A stretch of DNA of 64,000 nucleotides from NCBI GenBank assembly GCA_021397845.1, contig CM038044.1:44378354-44442353 (forward strand), in the 5' to 3' direction. A model generated the notes under the pieces. That model was not told the DNA's origin, did not search any database, and was given only the letters and a program-made list of their open reading frames with translations. The DNA comes from Areca catechu. Lineage: Eukaryota > Streptophyta > Magnoliopsida > Arecales > Arecaceae. A program made the translations under genes and the position numbers. Positions 33,101-42,093 of the stretch are shown in pieces; the first letter of the stretch is position 1, and each line of letters opens with the position of its first letter.

Positions 33101-33438
33101 GGTTAAAGGAATTTAATGAAGGAGACTCTGTAATGATTAGGCTTAAACCAGAAAGGTTTCCTCCGGGAACTATGAAGAAACTCCATGCCCGGGGAGCCGG
33201 ACCCTTCAAAATAATAAAGAAAATTGGACCTAATGCTTATGTAGTAGACTTACCACCTAGTTATGGCATTAGTTCTACATTTAATGTTTCCGATCTGAAA
33301 GAATACAAGGAACCTGCATTAATACCTGATGAACCTTTTGGTCCTAACACTTCTCTTGAGAGTGAAATGCCAATTGAGTGTCCACCACCAAATATTCCTG
33401 AGCGAAAGGAAAGAATTGAAAGGATCTTGGATGACTAG
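30073..33438 (+). CDS. pol polyprotein of element B (protease, RT, RNase H, integrase)
   Basis: An open frame of 1121 codons; the ATG at 30073 is only the first Met of the frame, and translation would normally follow from gag. Protease active site DSGS is at about residue 60; reverse transcriptase motif YFDDILIYS near 407; RNase H start ACDASGVGIGG near 553; integrase zinc site (HAGGLAGHFG, CRTC) near 737-780; catalytic Asp near 805 (SMDFVVGLP), Asp near 866 (SDRDVKF) and Glu near 902 (QTEVVNRSL). The spacing is about 61 and 36 residues, normal for Ty3 integrases. The frame ends at TAG in ILDD-stop, where A and C have Gln. The catalytic motifs I can check are all present. Confidence 0.93.
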   Translation: MADEYEGDEENIDSSDFLGVVRRIMTQTKEQEDWRRTIILHTFVRIGEKVCKIVIDSGSCVNAISTNAAKSLGLPIVPHPNPYKVSWIDSTSIPIKSRCQVQVQLQSYQGKIWCDVLPMGVSSIILGRPWLFDHDVTIFGRSNSCAFNFNGKKIVIHPTQPKDNVKRGASSLKDKKTGLNLIGAKELEQDIMEGAPIWVVAAKEIKDHSPVEHPQEVVQLLKEFEDVFPEDLPDNLPPLRDIQHAIDLVPRATLPNLPHYRMNPIEHQELQRQVGELLRKGFIKESLSPCAVPALLTPKKDGTWRMCIDSRAINKITVKYRFPIPRLDDMLDMIAGSTIFSKIDLKSGYHQVRVRPGDEWKTAFKTKDGLYEWLVMPFGLSNAPSTFMRIMNQVLKVFIGRFVVVYFDDILIYSKTKADHLTHLKQVCQVLRKGSLYANIKKCDFLTNRVIFLGFVVTSEGVSADPEKIKSIVEWPTPKTIHDVRSFHGLSTFYRRFIKGFSTIVAPITDCIRKGNFEWTKAAGKAFLTIKEKMTQAPVLRLPNFTKVFEVACDASGVGIGGVLSQENHPVAYFSEKLNEARLRYSTYDKELYAVVQALRYWRHYLLPHEFVLFSDHEALRFLSSQKKLNPRHGKWVEFIQAYTFVLKHRAGTENRVADALSRRSMLLTSVSTEVVGFERLKDEYPTCPDFGHIYQSLQQRSSSEPSDYTLLDGYLFKGNQLCIPKTYVREFLIWEVHAGGLAGHFGRNKTILAMEEQFFWPGLKKSVAQIVAQCRTCAVAKQQRQNTGLYTPLPVPDGPWQDISMDFVVGLPKTSRKHDSVFVVVDRFSKMAHFIPCSQTLDALKVAKLFLDQVVKLHGLPKTIVSDRDVKFTSYFWKTLWHMLGTKLKFSTAYHPQTDGQTEVVNRSLGNLLRCLVGDNLGNWDLLLPRAEFAYNSSINRSIGKSPFEVVHGYKPRKPLNLIPLPVHTRISESAESYAQHVKDLHKEINQKIQTSNELYRHMANSHKRLKEFNEGDSVMIRLKPERFPPGTMKKLHARGAGPFKIIKKIGPNAYVVDLPPSYGISSTFNVSDLKEYKEPALIPDEPFGPNTSLESEMPIECPPPNIPERKERIERILDD

Positions 33439-33590
33439 ATCATCACTACTAGAAATAAGGGCTACCAACGCTATCTGGTTCGATGGCAAGGACGTCCTGA
33501 ATCTGAAGATTCCTGGATCACCAAAGAGGACCTACAACAAATCGACCCGGATATATTAGAAACTTATCACTCGACAGGGTCGAGTTCCTC
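33439..33590 (+). pseudogene. chromodomain of element B, cut off by a TAG
   Basis: Directly after the pol stop, the same frame reads on as YQRYLVRWQGRPESEDSWIT and continues to the LTR-proximal HSTGSSSSH. One TAG (33436-33438), CAG in the relatives, separates an otherwise complete chromodomain from integrase. The effect would be loss of chromatin targeting unless the stop is read through. Confidence 0.85.
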
Positions 33591-33605
33591 CCACCAGGGG
33601 AGAAT

Positions 33606-34888
33606 TGGTGTGGGCACCAGAATCAGAAAGAGACTCCAACCAATTCAAGCCCATTTCGAATCTTTATGGTTGGACTAGAGAGTATTCCGAATCTTTATGG
33701 TTGGACTAGAGAGTCCGGTAACCTTTTTTTATTTTGAGTCCAAAAGAATCATGTAAGTCGAGTCCATGTTGGGTCCTGTAATCTTTCTTTTGAGTCCAAA
33801 ATAATCATGTAAGTCGAGTCCATGTCGGGTCTAGTCTTAGTCCAATTCAAATGGGTCAACTAGCATCAAGCCTAAAGAAGACTCACAATGTATACCCCAA
33901 ATCAAGACCAAAGCCAACTCAATTGGGGACCACATGCCACATCACTTGCGCCACCTCAACTTGGGACCACATGCCATGTCAAGAGGGGACCACATGCCAC
34001 CTCACACGCCACCTCACCACAAGAGGGTGCCATCCCAAGTTCAAATTCAAGGAAGTTGGCCAAGGAGGATTTCAAGCAAGAAAATCAGCCCTCTCCCCTT
34101 ATATTACTCCACTTGTTTAGGGATTTGAATTTTCAAAATTTGTAAGGCTTTATTTAAAGCCTTGGATGCCCCTTGTAAAGAATTGATGAGTGAATACAAA
34201 TTTCCAGCACTTTTCTATGTGTTTCTATGTGCCTATGTGGATCTTTGTGCCTAAGTGAACCTCTTCCTCTCCTCCACCATTTCTTCTCCCTAATCCTTCT
34301 CTTTTACTCTTCATCTTCCAAGCAATCCTCTTCCTTCAAAGCGAATTAAGGACATCCTCTCAAGAAGAAGATCAACACCAACACAAGCTTCCACCATGGC
34401 GCCAAGGATCATTTCCAACAAACTCTCCTTTTGAGTTCCATCAATCTTCTCACTTTTAATTAAGTTTCTAATCATCTTGGTTTCTTTGTTGCAGGGTTCT
34501 CTAGGCTCCAGATCCAAGAGGAAGGATTACTTGCTACAAACCAGAAAGTTAGAAGGCCCATCTTATGTGGTATGATCTTTCATTTGAGAACCTTAAGAGT
34601 GAATCCCTTGTGCTTGAGATTTCAATGCTTGAACTCCTAGTATTTTAAGATCGGGATCATTAAATAGGGCTAGCTTGACTTGTGTGCGAATTCTAATCTT
34701 GTCCTATTTCTTTAAGATTTTGATAGTCCTCCTAGCTGGGTTTAAGTATAAGCATTTAGGATTTCTTATTTAGATCTCCTTGATCTTATATGTTGAATCA
34801 CTCATATGCAAGTAGGAATTGCTAGTTAAATTTTGGTTAATCTCCTTTAGAGTTACATGTTTGCATCCTCATCATGCATATCACACCA
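33606..34888 (+). repeat. 3' LTR of element B
   Basis: 1283 bp, same length as the 5' LTR, with about ten substitutions and no indel. It is preceded by AGGGGAGAAT and followed by TCATG. Confidence 0.96.
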
Positions 34889-35330
34889 TCATGTGCCAGT
34901 AATAGCCCTGCTGGAGGCCCAAAAGAAGACTAGGTTCTCATATGATCATAGTCAGACTAGAGAGCACTCACACCGACACAATGCATCCACATCGACACAA
35001 TGCACGCAATCCAAAGCAATCCCACAATGTATCCACACCAACATAATGTACTCACGCTAACACGGCACCCACACCAACATGATGCACGCAATCCAATGCA
35101 ATCAAATGCAGATATATTGCATATATCTATTAAGTTATAAATATACATATATTGGCATACATATCAGATGTCAAGATAACTTATCGAGGAGTATCCACCC
35201 ACTAGAACAGTCCAACACTAATCCGGGTCTTCCAAAGTCAACGATGATCCTGAATCACAAATCAGTACTAATCCGGGTCTTCCAAAGGAGGTAGGATACC
35301 GTGACTCGGCGCAGCGTCCTCTGTTTTCCT
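34889..35330. repeat. repetitive host DNA right of element B, with about 20-bp repeats
   Basis: Begins with the continuation of the 144-bp unit interrupted at 26580. 34966-35105 holds degenerate repeats of the words CACACCGACACAATGCA and CACACCAACATGATGCACGCAATCCA. The phrase ACTAATCCGGGTCTTCCAAAG occurs twice (about 35217 and 35267). No gene is seen. Confidence 0.6.
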
Positions 35331-36051
35331 CTATTCTAGGACTTTAGCAACCTGCAACTCCAACTTCTTAAACTTCCTATCAAAATCATTCCCTCTTGCA
35401 AAGTGTTGAACTTGGGTACTGTCAGGAGTCGATTTTCCATATGAAGCTGACTGGGATCGTGGATGTTTCCCCTTATTTTGCTTCTTAGAGCGATGATGAG
35501 ATCGGTGATGACGCCTTGCAGGGGATTGTTGACCTGAAGAACATTGGTAAGAGGAATGCCTTATAGGACTGAGATATTTACTTACTTGGAGTGAAGGTTG
35601 CCTGCTGGTTCTTGATACAGCTGGTCGCATTGACTCCCTCATAGCAATTTCTTGAAGATTCTGCATCACCGTGGTGAGCATTTCTACCCTGTCAAATAAA
35701 GCGTTCAACTTTTCTTGATTAAAGTGTCATACGGGAGGAACCTTCACCCTCTCATCTGGAACAGGATTGTTTCTTCTTTCATCAAGAACAGGATCGTATC
35801 CTTTGCCATCAAGAACAAGATCATCCCCTTGGTTGCCGAGAACAAGATCGATCCTTTTTGATAATCAAAGAACACCTTTTGCTGATAGATTGTTCTTCTT
35901 ATATTTTACCATGCTTCCTTCCAGATTTTTCGAGACTCTTTTAGAGAGAATCCCCTGCTTGGCGTGCCAATCTGTTCCTGTCCAGGCACCATTAATGAGC
36001 TTGGGAGTTGCTTCGAACTTCAGATCCTCCAAAAAGATGGCGAGGAGCTAG
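35331..36051 (-). pseudogene. gag-like fragment of another retroelement
   Basis: The complement reads a 125-codon frame (35708 to 35331) with a predicted helical start (MNALFDRVEMLTTVMQNLQE), a basic Arg/His/Ser linker and KFKKLELQVAKVLE. The upstream 300 bases contain degenerate tandem copies of the word AACAAGATC/GATC and an in-frame stop. It looks like the N-terminal part of a gypsy gag by its coiled-coil/basic-linker layout, but I cannot place it in a family. There is no LTR, primer site or pol nearby. Confidence 0.45.
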
Positions 36052-36330
36052 ATCAAATCAGCTCTATCCGATTCTTTGGTCTTTCAAACTTGTTGTAATT
36101 TTGTTTGGACATAATATATATATTTATATATTCAGTCGGCTCAAAATATTAATATATTTTTATTTTTTTTAAATTTTCTTTTTTTCGATGGTTAGAAAAC
36201 ATTTTACCAAAACTCGACTAATCCTAGCTACCAATGGCCAATGTAAACTGATTGCCTCGTAAACAAGATAACCTATATTCGTATATTGCCTGTCCAATGG
36301 TTTATATGAGCACCAAAGGGGAAACTTTGC
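36052..36330. other. upstream region of TIC236
   Basis: AT-rich DNA, including TATATATATTTATATATT near 36113-36131, which could hold the core promoter. The transcription start cannot be fixed. An antisense ORF at 36169-36546 spans this region and the 5' UTR exon, and I treat it as chance. Confidence 0.4.
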
Positions 36331-36453
36331 TTCTCGGCTTCCCCAGCATCGTGCCCTAATCCCCGCTCCGCTCCCGTTCTCGATCACCTCCGCCACGATC
36401 CCGGACTCCGTCGCGACTGACCCCTGACACCAGCATCGTATATTGGGGTTTCG
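36331..36453 (+). other. TIC236: TIC236 5' UTR exon (start uncertain)
   Basis: CT-rich, GC-balanced sequence ending at the consensus donor TTCG/GTGAGT at 36453/36454. The left limit is a guess. Confidence 0.5.
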
Positions 36454-36904
36454 GTGAGTTCTCTTGTCATCTTTTTTCCCCCTCTTTTCCTCTTCCGAAT
36501 TCTTATATCCCCCATCTCTCAACGATCTTGGTGTTTGGGACCCCACAACGATCTTGGTGTTTGGGACCCCAGACCACTCGGTACCGCCCCCCTCATCGGT
36601 GCCGGTTTGGTAGGGGCCGAACTGTGGTCTGTAGCTTTCGGTGGTTAGCAGCCCGACCCGTCGTGCACGCCCCGGTTTATAGTTTCGGCGACCTTGGGAG
36701 GAAATCCTTCGTGTTTTGTCCTCCCTTTCAAGGGGAAGAATCTTGAAAAAAAGCTTTTTTAAGGATATCTACTTCGTGTTTAAAATTCATCTGGCGGTGT
36801 TTCTAGTATTTTATAGTTTCATAATGTTTCGTATAATCTTGAAAAAAGTTTTTTAAGGATATCTACTTACATTCTTGATTTCTATATCTTTATGATCGAT
36901 TCAG
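36454..36904 (+). other. TIC236: TIC236 5' UTR intron
   Basis: Donor GTGAGT at 36454; acceptor GATCGATTCAG at 36904. A first intron in the leader is common in plant housekeeping genes and often raises expression. It contains a 26-bp tandem duplication (36521 and 36547, word AACGATCTTGGTGTTTGGG) and two copies of TTTTTTAAGGATATCTACTT near 36755 and 36850. Confidence 0.6.
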
Positions 36905-36905
36905 G

Positions 36906-36932
36906 ATGCTGGGGCCGCTGCTAAGTTTCTGA
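36906..36932 (+). promoter_or_regulatory. upstream ORF 1 of TIC236
   Basis: ATG with eight codons and TGA in the second leader exon (MLGPLLSF). It lies 72 bases before the main ATG. Confidence 0.5.
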
Positions 36933-36972
36933 GTCACAAGGGGACTGAGATTCAGTTCTTGGTCCCCTGCAT

Positions 36973-37008
36973 ATGACTGTTGTCCAGGGGAATCTGGAAA
37001 CGAAATGA
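36973..37008 (+). promoter_or_regulatory. upstream ORF 2 of TIC236, stop overlapping the main ATG
   Basis: Eleven codons (MTVVQGNLETK). Its TGA at 37006-37008 overlaps the main start as ATGA. Such overlap permits termination-reinitiation and may lower translation of the main frame. Confidence 0.55.
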
Positions 37009-39043
37009 GTGTCAGTCATATGCGCACCTCATTTCTGGGACCTCCACTTCAAAGGCCTCATAATCAAAGCAATGGGAGCAAATTCTCTGTTGCTGTTAAG
37101 GGAAAATCAAATGTTTGGGCTTCCTTTGATTTCTTACTTCCAGGACAGAGTCAGAAATGGCATGGAAGGGATAAGTCTTCATTTTTCGGTGGTAGAAATG
37201 TCAAACCTTCATTGAGGAACGGTTCAAGGAATGGTTTTAAAGTGAATTGCATGAAGGAGTCATTCCCTAAGACCAAGGCTCTGATCAGATCTTTTGTTCC
37301 TCTGTGGAAGGAGGGGTTGTTTTTGGTTAGGTGCTCAGTATTCTTTGCTGTAATTTCTGCCGCAGGAATGCTGGTGTGGTATGCTCAGCTGAAAGCCAGG
37401 AATTTTATCGAGGCCCAGCTTCTACCATCTGTTTGTTCAATACTGAGTGAACACCTTCAAAGAGAGCTTGATTTTGGTAAGATTCGAAGCATTTCACCTT
37501 TTGGCATTACTTTACATTCATGTTCCTTTGGGCCTCATCGGGAAGAATTTTCTTGTGGGGAGGTACCATCCATGAAACTTCGAATCCGCCTTGTCCCAAG
37601 TCTTAGAAGAGGGAAGATTGTAGTTGATGCTGTTCTATCCCAACCTTGTCTTCTGGTCTCCCAAAAGGAAGATTTTTCTTGGTTGGGGATTCCAGCACCT
37701 TCTGAAAAAGGCCTACAGAGACATCACTCGACTGAAGAAGGCATAGATTATCGGACAAAAACTAGAAGGCTTGCTAGAGAAGAATCTGCAGCTCGCTGGG
37801 CAAGAGAGAGGGTTAAATCAGCGAAGGAAGCCGCAGAGATGGGGTATATTGTTCCTCAAGAGCATCCAGAGACTTTGTTGAATGATGATGTTAAGGATGC
37901 TTGTCATTTTACCGAATATGGTAGATCTGGGTTATTCTTTTGCATGGATGAACAGATTCATTGGAGGGATCATCATCGCATGGATTCCAGGATTGAGTAT
38001 GGCTTGAAGCATGCAGATCTGGAGAAATCGTTTGGTGTAAAAACTCATGGCACATGGCTTACATTATGGTCTAGAATGATACCGCATTCATTCAGGCACA
38101 GATTCAAAAGAAATGCTCATAAAAAGATGATGTTGGAAGGTGATATTACTTCTAAAGAAAGATGCCTCAAACGTAGTGCCCTTGCAGCCATGGCATATTT
38201 TAGGCGTTTAGATAGGGGGAAGTTTGGCGAGCCATTTTCCACTCAGGAAATGGATGCTTCAGCTGGAGGCTGCATGGATACTGCATTTGATAGGACTGCT
38301 GTGAAGGATGTGGTGACTAGTGATACTAATATTATGCCCAACGGCATGGTTGATCAAACTAGATCTGCAGAGCTAGTTAAGTTAGTTCCCTTGGATGGTG
38401 AGGAACTCAAATTGCTGACACCAATCGAATATGCTCAAGATAATTCAGTTGGTAATCAAAATTTTGACATGCCTGAAAATGACAACTTTTTGAAAGATGA
38501 AAATGTGCAAAATTGTCATCCTCTAGAAGATCATCATAGTATTGGGCAGAGAGATGTCGATATCCTCAAGCTTTCTGAATCCAATCTGTGCAGTCCAAGT
38601 AATGGAGACTTTAGAGAGCATCGTGTTGTAGATTGTCATGATCAAGGAGTTAGCTGCAATAGTTCACAGGATCCTATACTTGAAGGGTCCATGGAGAGTT
38701 CTGAAGATGATGTTCCTTATTGTCAAAGCTTTAACCTTAGAAAGTTTGGAACATGCACCCAAATGTATCAATCTACATCTTTTTGGCCATTCAGCCTGAA
38801 ACCTGGATTAATTAGATTCCCTCAGGCTGTCAACAAACTTCTGTCTGATCATCTGGATGATCAGATTCAGAAACTAAAGTCATACTTGAGCATAAGGGCG
38901 GAAGACTTTTCCGCTGAACTTGCAGATGGGGTAAATGAGATTCACCCAGAAGGTATCGAGAAGGTCCTTCCAATTACTTTGGATTCTGTTTATTTCACTG
39001 GTGGTACTCTGATGCTGCTGGGATATGGTGACCGCGAACCCAG
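37005..39043 (+). CDS. TIC236: TIC236, first coding exon (chloroplast protein import, inner envelope)
   Basis: TIC236 is an inner-envelope protein of plastids that bridges the TIC and TOC complexes during protein import and belongs to the TamB/DUF490 family; the rice copy (SSG4) affects starch grain size and the Arabidopsis copy is embryo-essential. Residues 1-80 are Ser/Arg-rich like a transit peptide. Residues about 105-126 (LFLVRC to LVWYA) form the single membrane segment. 150-225 is the best conserved part (LDFGKIRSISPFGITLHSCS, RRGKIVVDAVLSQP). 250-285 is a charged helix (TRRLAREESAARWARE, MGYIVPQ). About 285-590 is acidic and poorly conserved. I place the donor at CCCAG/GTTTGA because GDREPR then joins EM in exon 2. 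The exon is 2039 bp and ends in phase 2. With five later exons it gives 868 codons, against roughly 2100-2200 in known homologues, so the gene runs off the window. Confidence 0.94.
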
Positions 39044-39872
39044 GTTTGAATTCTAACTGCTGGAGTCTGATCCTTGCTTTATTTGGTAAAAGTTGTCTTG
39101 GGACTTTCTTATTTGCTTCTCTCCTCTTTTCTTTTGATAAATTAGGTAATAAGATTATAATGCCTAACAGAGTTTATTGCCATTGTTCAGTTAAACTCTG
39201 CAGGGACCAATCGATTTACTGGTTCTTATGATAGCCTTTTCTTATATTTCTTAAAATTAATGATATAAAATTAACTGAAATTTTGCAGGAGGTTATCCTA
39301 TCATAAATTGATATAATCTTATTACTTTGACCATGAATTAAGCTGTCTAATGTTCATTGTAGATCCTTGGATATGGCTTGTTGATTATTAGGTCTTTGGC
39401 AGACAATTTATATTTAGTGCATGGGCAGTTTTTGATTTTTAAAAAAGCACAATAAAATTTGAGTGTAATTATTAGTATGTTAAGATGTGTACTCTAAATT
39501 CACTAAATTAAACTAGAAAAAATTAGCCAAGTCTCTTCACATGGTAATTTTCTACAAACAGAAGTTTTGACGAACACATGCACAATCGGATGCAAGATAG
39601 TACTCTATTAGTAGATAGTATCCAAGTATCTAACCATGCCCATGCAAAGCATGACTTTTTAATCTAGTATGAATCCAAATTAAAACTTTTACTCTCTCTA
39701 AAAGTATTCTAAACCTTTTAAAACACCTTTAGATTTTTGAACCTGCCTGACAGTTAATTTGGTTTTCAAGTAACCTACATGATTCTTGTAATATGTCTGG
39801 AACTAGTTATGAAATTGATTATGAAGAAGATTGGACAAGAGTAGAATATAGTGCATATGCCAACATTTGCAT

Positions 39873-40197
39873 CATGGATCGCGGTACCGTCCCGTACCGC
39901 CCGGTACGGGGCGTACTGTATCGTACCGGCAGCTAGCCGGTACGGTTCAGTCCATTTAAACGGTTCGACATTCGGACTGGTAAAAAAAAAAAATTGATTT
40001 CCATACCGGTACGGTATGGTACGGTACGGTACGGTACGAACCGGTCGGTTCAGCCCGGTACGGGCTTGGTTCAGACCGGTTCAGGTCTTTTTTTTGTTTT
40101 AAATATATTTTTGGGAGGGGGAGAATGTTTTTAATATTAAAAAAATGGGTCGGTACACCCGCCGGTATGGTACCCGGTACCGGTACTGGGAACCTTA
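39873..40197. mobile_element. GGTACGG element 1 (hAT-like, non-autonomous)
   Basis: 325 bp flanked by ATTTGCAT (39865-39872) and ATTTGTAT (40198-40205), seven of eight matching. The body is built of CGTACCGCCCGGTACGG and GGTACGGTACGG words, with a poly-A spacer and a segment TTCCATACCGGTACGG shared with the copy at 57558. The left end starts CATGGATCGC, like CAAGGATTGC in that copy. No ORF worth accepting. Confidence 0.8.
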
Positions 40198-40802
40198 ATT
40201 TGTATTTTAGCATTTCAATTTATTTCAACTTCATCTTTTCATATTTTCACAAAGATGTAACAAATAAGATTTAAGACTCTAGAGTTTGTACAGAAAGTCA
40301 TCATTGGATCCTGTCCGTTGGAACAATTTAACATCCTAAGAGAAACAAATGACACTTCAAGTTTGAATACTGTACTTATAAATTGATACTACCATCATTA
40401 CAAAAAGGGTGTCTTAGTGCACAACACTCCCACAACTATGGAGTTTGGAGAGGGTCAGATGTACGCAGTCCTACCCATGCGTGTGAAGATGTTGTTTTCA
40501 TGTTTTGAACTTTACACCTAGGTTACAATGGAGCAACCTTGTTATTGTGTTAAGGTCCGTCATCTGATATTTCCATCATTATATGGTTTTCCTATGTCTA
40601 GAAATTGGATGGCTCCGAATAATTTCAATAACAACAATATTTTTAGAACTATATTATATGGTTGCAACTTGCAACCAAAACCCACTAACAAGTCCTGAAC
40701 ATGGATCCAAGTTCTAGTTTGGATTGAAGTGTTATTTCCACTTTCCCTTATGAGGTTTAGGGGCTATTTGTTAATCATGGTTATTTGTTAACTATCCATA
40801 CC

Positions 40803-41340
40803 AAGGTTCCTTGACTTGGAACTAGACCCGTGCTAGTCGGCTAGTGTTATGAATTGGTATGGCCCTAGATGGGGCCTGAATCGTCACTGAAACAAAAGTG
40901 GGGGAGAGGGAGAACTAGAGAGGAAAAGTGGGAGGGGGGGAGGGAGGGAGAAGGAGAGAAGGAAAGATAGGTTAGCGGAGATGGCAACGGTGGCCATTGG
41001 AGGGCCGCTAAGGCCTTTGGGGCTCGGAGGAGGCCTCTGGGGTGCCACCAGGGTTCTCCGAACCGTGTCGAACCGGCTGGTTCGGGACATACCGAACCGG
41101 ACTGGCGGCCGGCCGGCACGGTTCGGCTTTAAATAACGGCACAGCCCCATTTAAAAAATAAAAAAAATACCTTACCGCACCGAATCGGGCCCGAATCGGT
41201 GCGAACCGGACTCGAACCGGTTGAAACGGGCCCGAACTGGCCGATTCGACCCGGTTCGGCTCGGTACGGCTTGGGAAGAGGGGGGCAAATTTTTTTGTTG
41301 GTGTCACATGGCTACTGTAGTCATGTGACATTTCGTCGGG
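40803..41340. repeat. GAACCGG/GGTTCGG-rich element, ends not fixed
   Basis: The left edge may be CAAGGTTCCTTGAC at about 40803. 40870-40980 is GA-rich, 41040-41280 is packed with GAACCGG, CGGTTCGG and GGCCCGAA words. The internal plan (GA-rich tract, then a GGCCATTGGAGGGCCGC-type segment) recalls the element at 56240. I could not find a convincing target duplication, so a truncated or composite copy is likely. Confidence 0.55.
41302..41330. repeat. 29-bp hairpin
   Basis: Arms TGTCACATGGCTAC and GTAGTCATGTGACA are complementary apart from one mismatch, around a single central T. Confidence 0.85.
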
Positions 41341-42093
41341 GGGAGATGCTTTTCTTTTTAATTAAGGAAAGGCACAGAGAGCTCGTAAGTGTCCTCTACT
41401 GCAGCGCACCGTGGAAGGAAAAGCAGAAAAAAATATTAGTGGATCAATTTCAACCCAATTAACCTGCAAAAATCGAAGAGATAGGTAGAATCAAGGTCCA
41501 TATACCTTTTTTTTTCCGTATTTTCATCTTTCGTAGCGTTAAATTTTGTTAAAATCCGTGTAAAATAGAAAATTAAGAAGAAATGCTGTCTAAATTTATT
41601 TGTTGGCAATGATTTTAGAGTATGTGGTAGATCTATGATAGATCTACACAATGATATTAAAATATTAATTTTTTGTTAAGTATATAATTTTTTAAATTAA
41701 AAATTTATTTTGGATTAATAAATTAATTAAAAAAATAATTAGAAAAAAAATTGTAATTATAAATTATTAATCTAGGGTATGTAAGCTACTCTCACTATAA
41801 ATTTTATATCGATTTATTCAAGTTTTGTGCATCTCATGAATAGTGCCCGTATGTCTTAAATTAAAAAAAAAAGACTTTTAATGCATTTCTAGGCTCTTTA
41901 AAAAATATATATAGTATGTATGATGGAATCCTACATGAATCTAAAATTTAATTTTTTTTTATTTTTCTTTATTTTTTGAATTTTTTTAATTAAAAAAACA
42001 AAAAAAATTAAATTAAATTTTAAAAATTAGGTTAATTAATTGTTAATTAATAAACATTATTATTGACCTTATATGTAATTTAAATATTCAGGT

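Larger units (their letters stand above)
26581..34888 (+). mobile_element. element B: young Ty3/gypsy chromovirus with open pol
   Basis: 8308 bp, with two 1283-bp LTRs differing at only about ten sites by eye (0.8 percent), a perfect 5-bp duplication TCATG (26576-26580, 34889-34893) and a perfect Met-tRNA primer site at 27868. Pol is open for 1121 codons, but gag has a stop and has lost its zinc knuckles, and a TAG stops the frame before the chromodomain. A few hundred thousand years is a reasonable age under usual plant LTR rates (inference). It could supply reverse transcriptase and integrase in trans, but probably not a complete particle. Confidence 0.96.

Noticed and set aside
36169..36546. 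125-codon antisense ORF at the TIC236 promoter
   Set aside because: Overlaps the leader exon and intron, and has no recognisable protein content.
37009..37215. Second-frame ORF at the TIC236 start
   Set aside because: Shadow of the true frame starting at 37005.
39025..39231. ORF after exon 1
   Set aside because: Intronic, beyond the donor at 39044, with no homology to the family.
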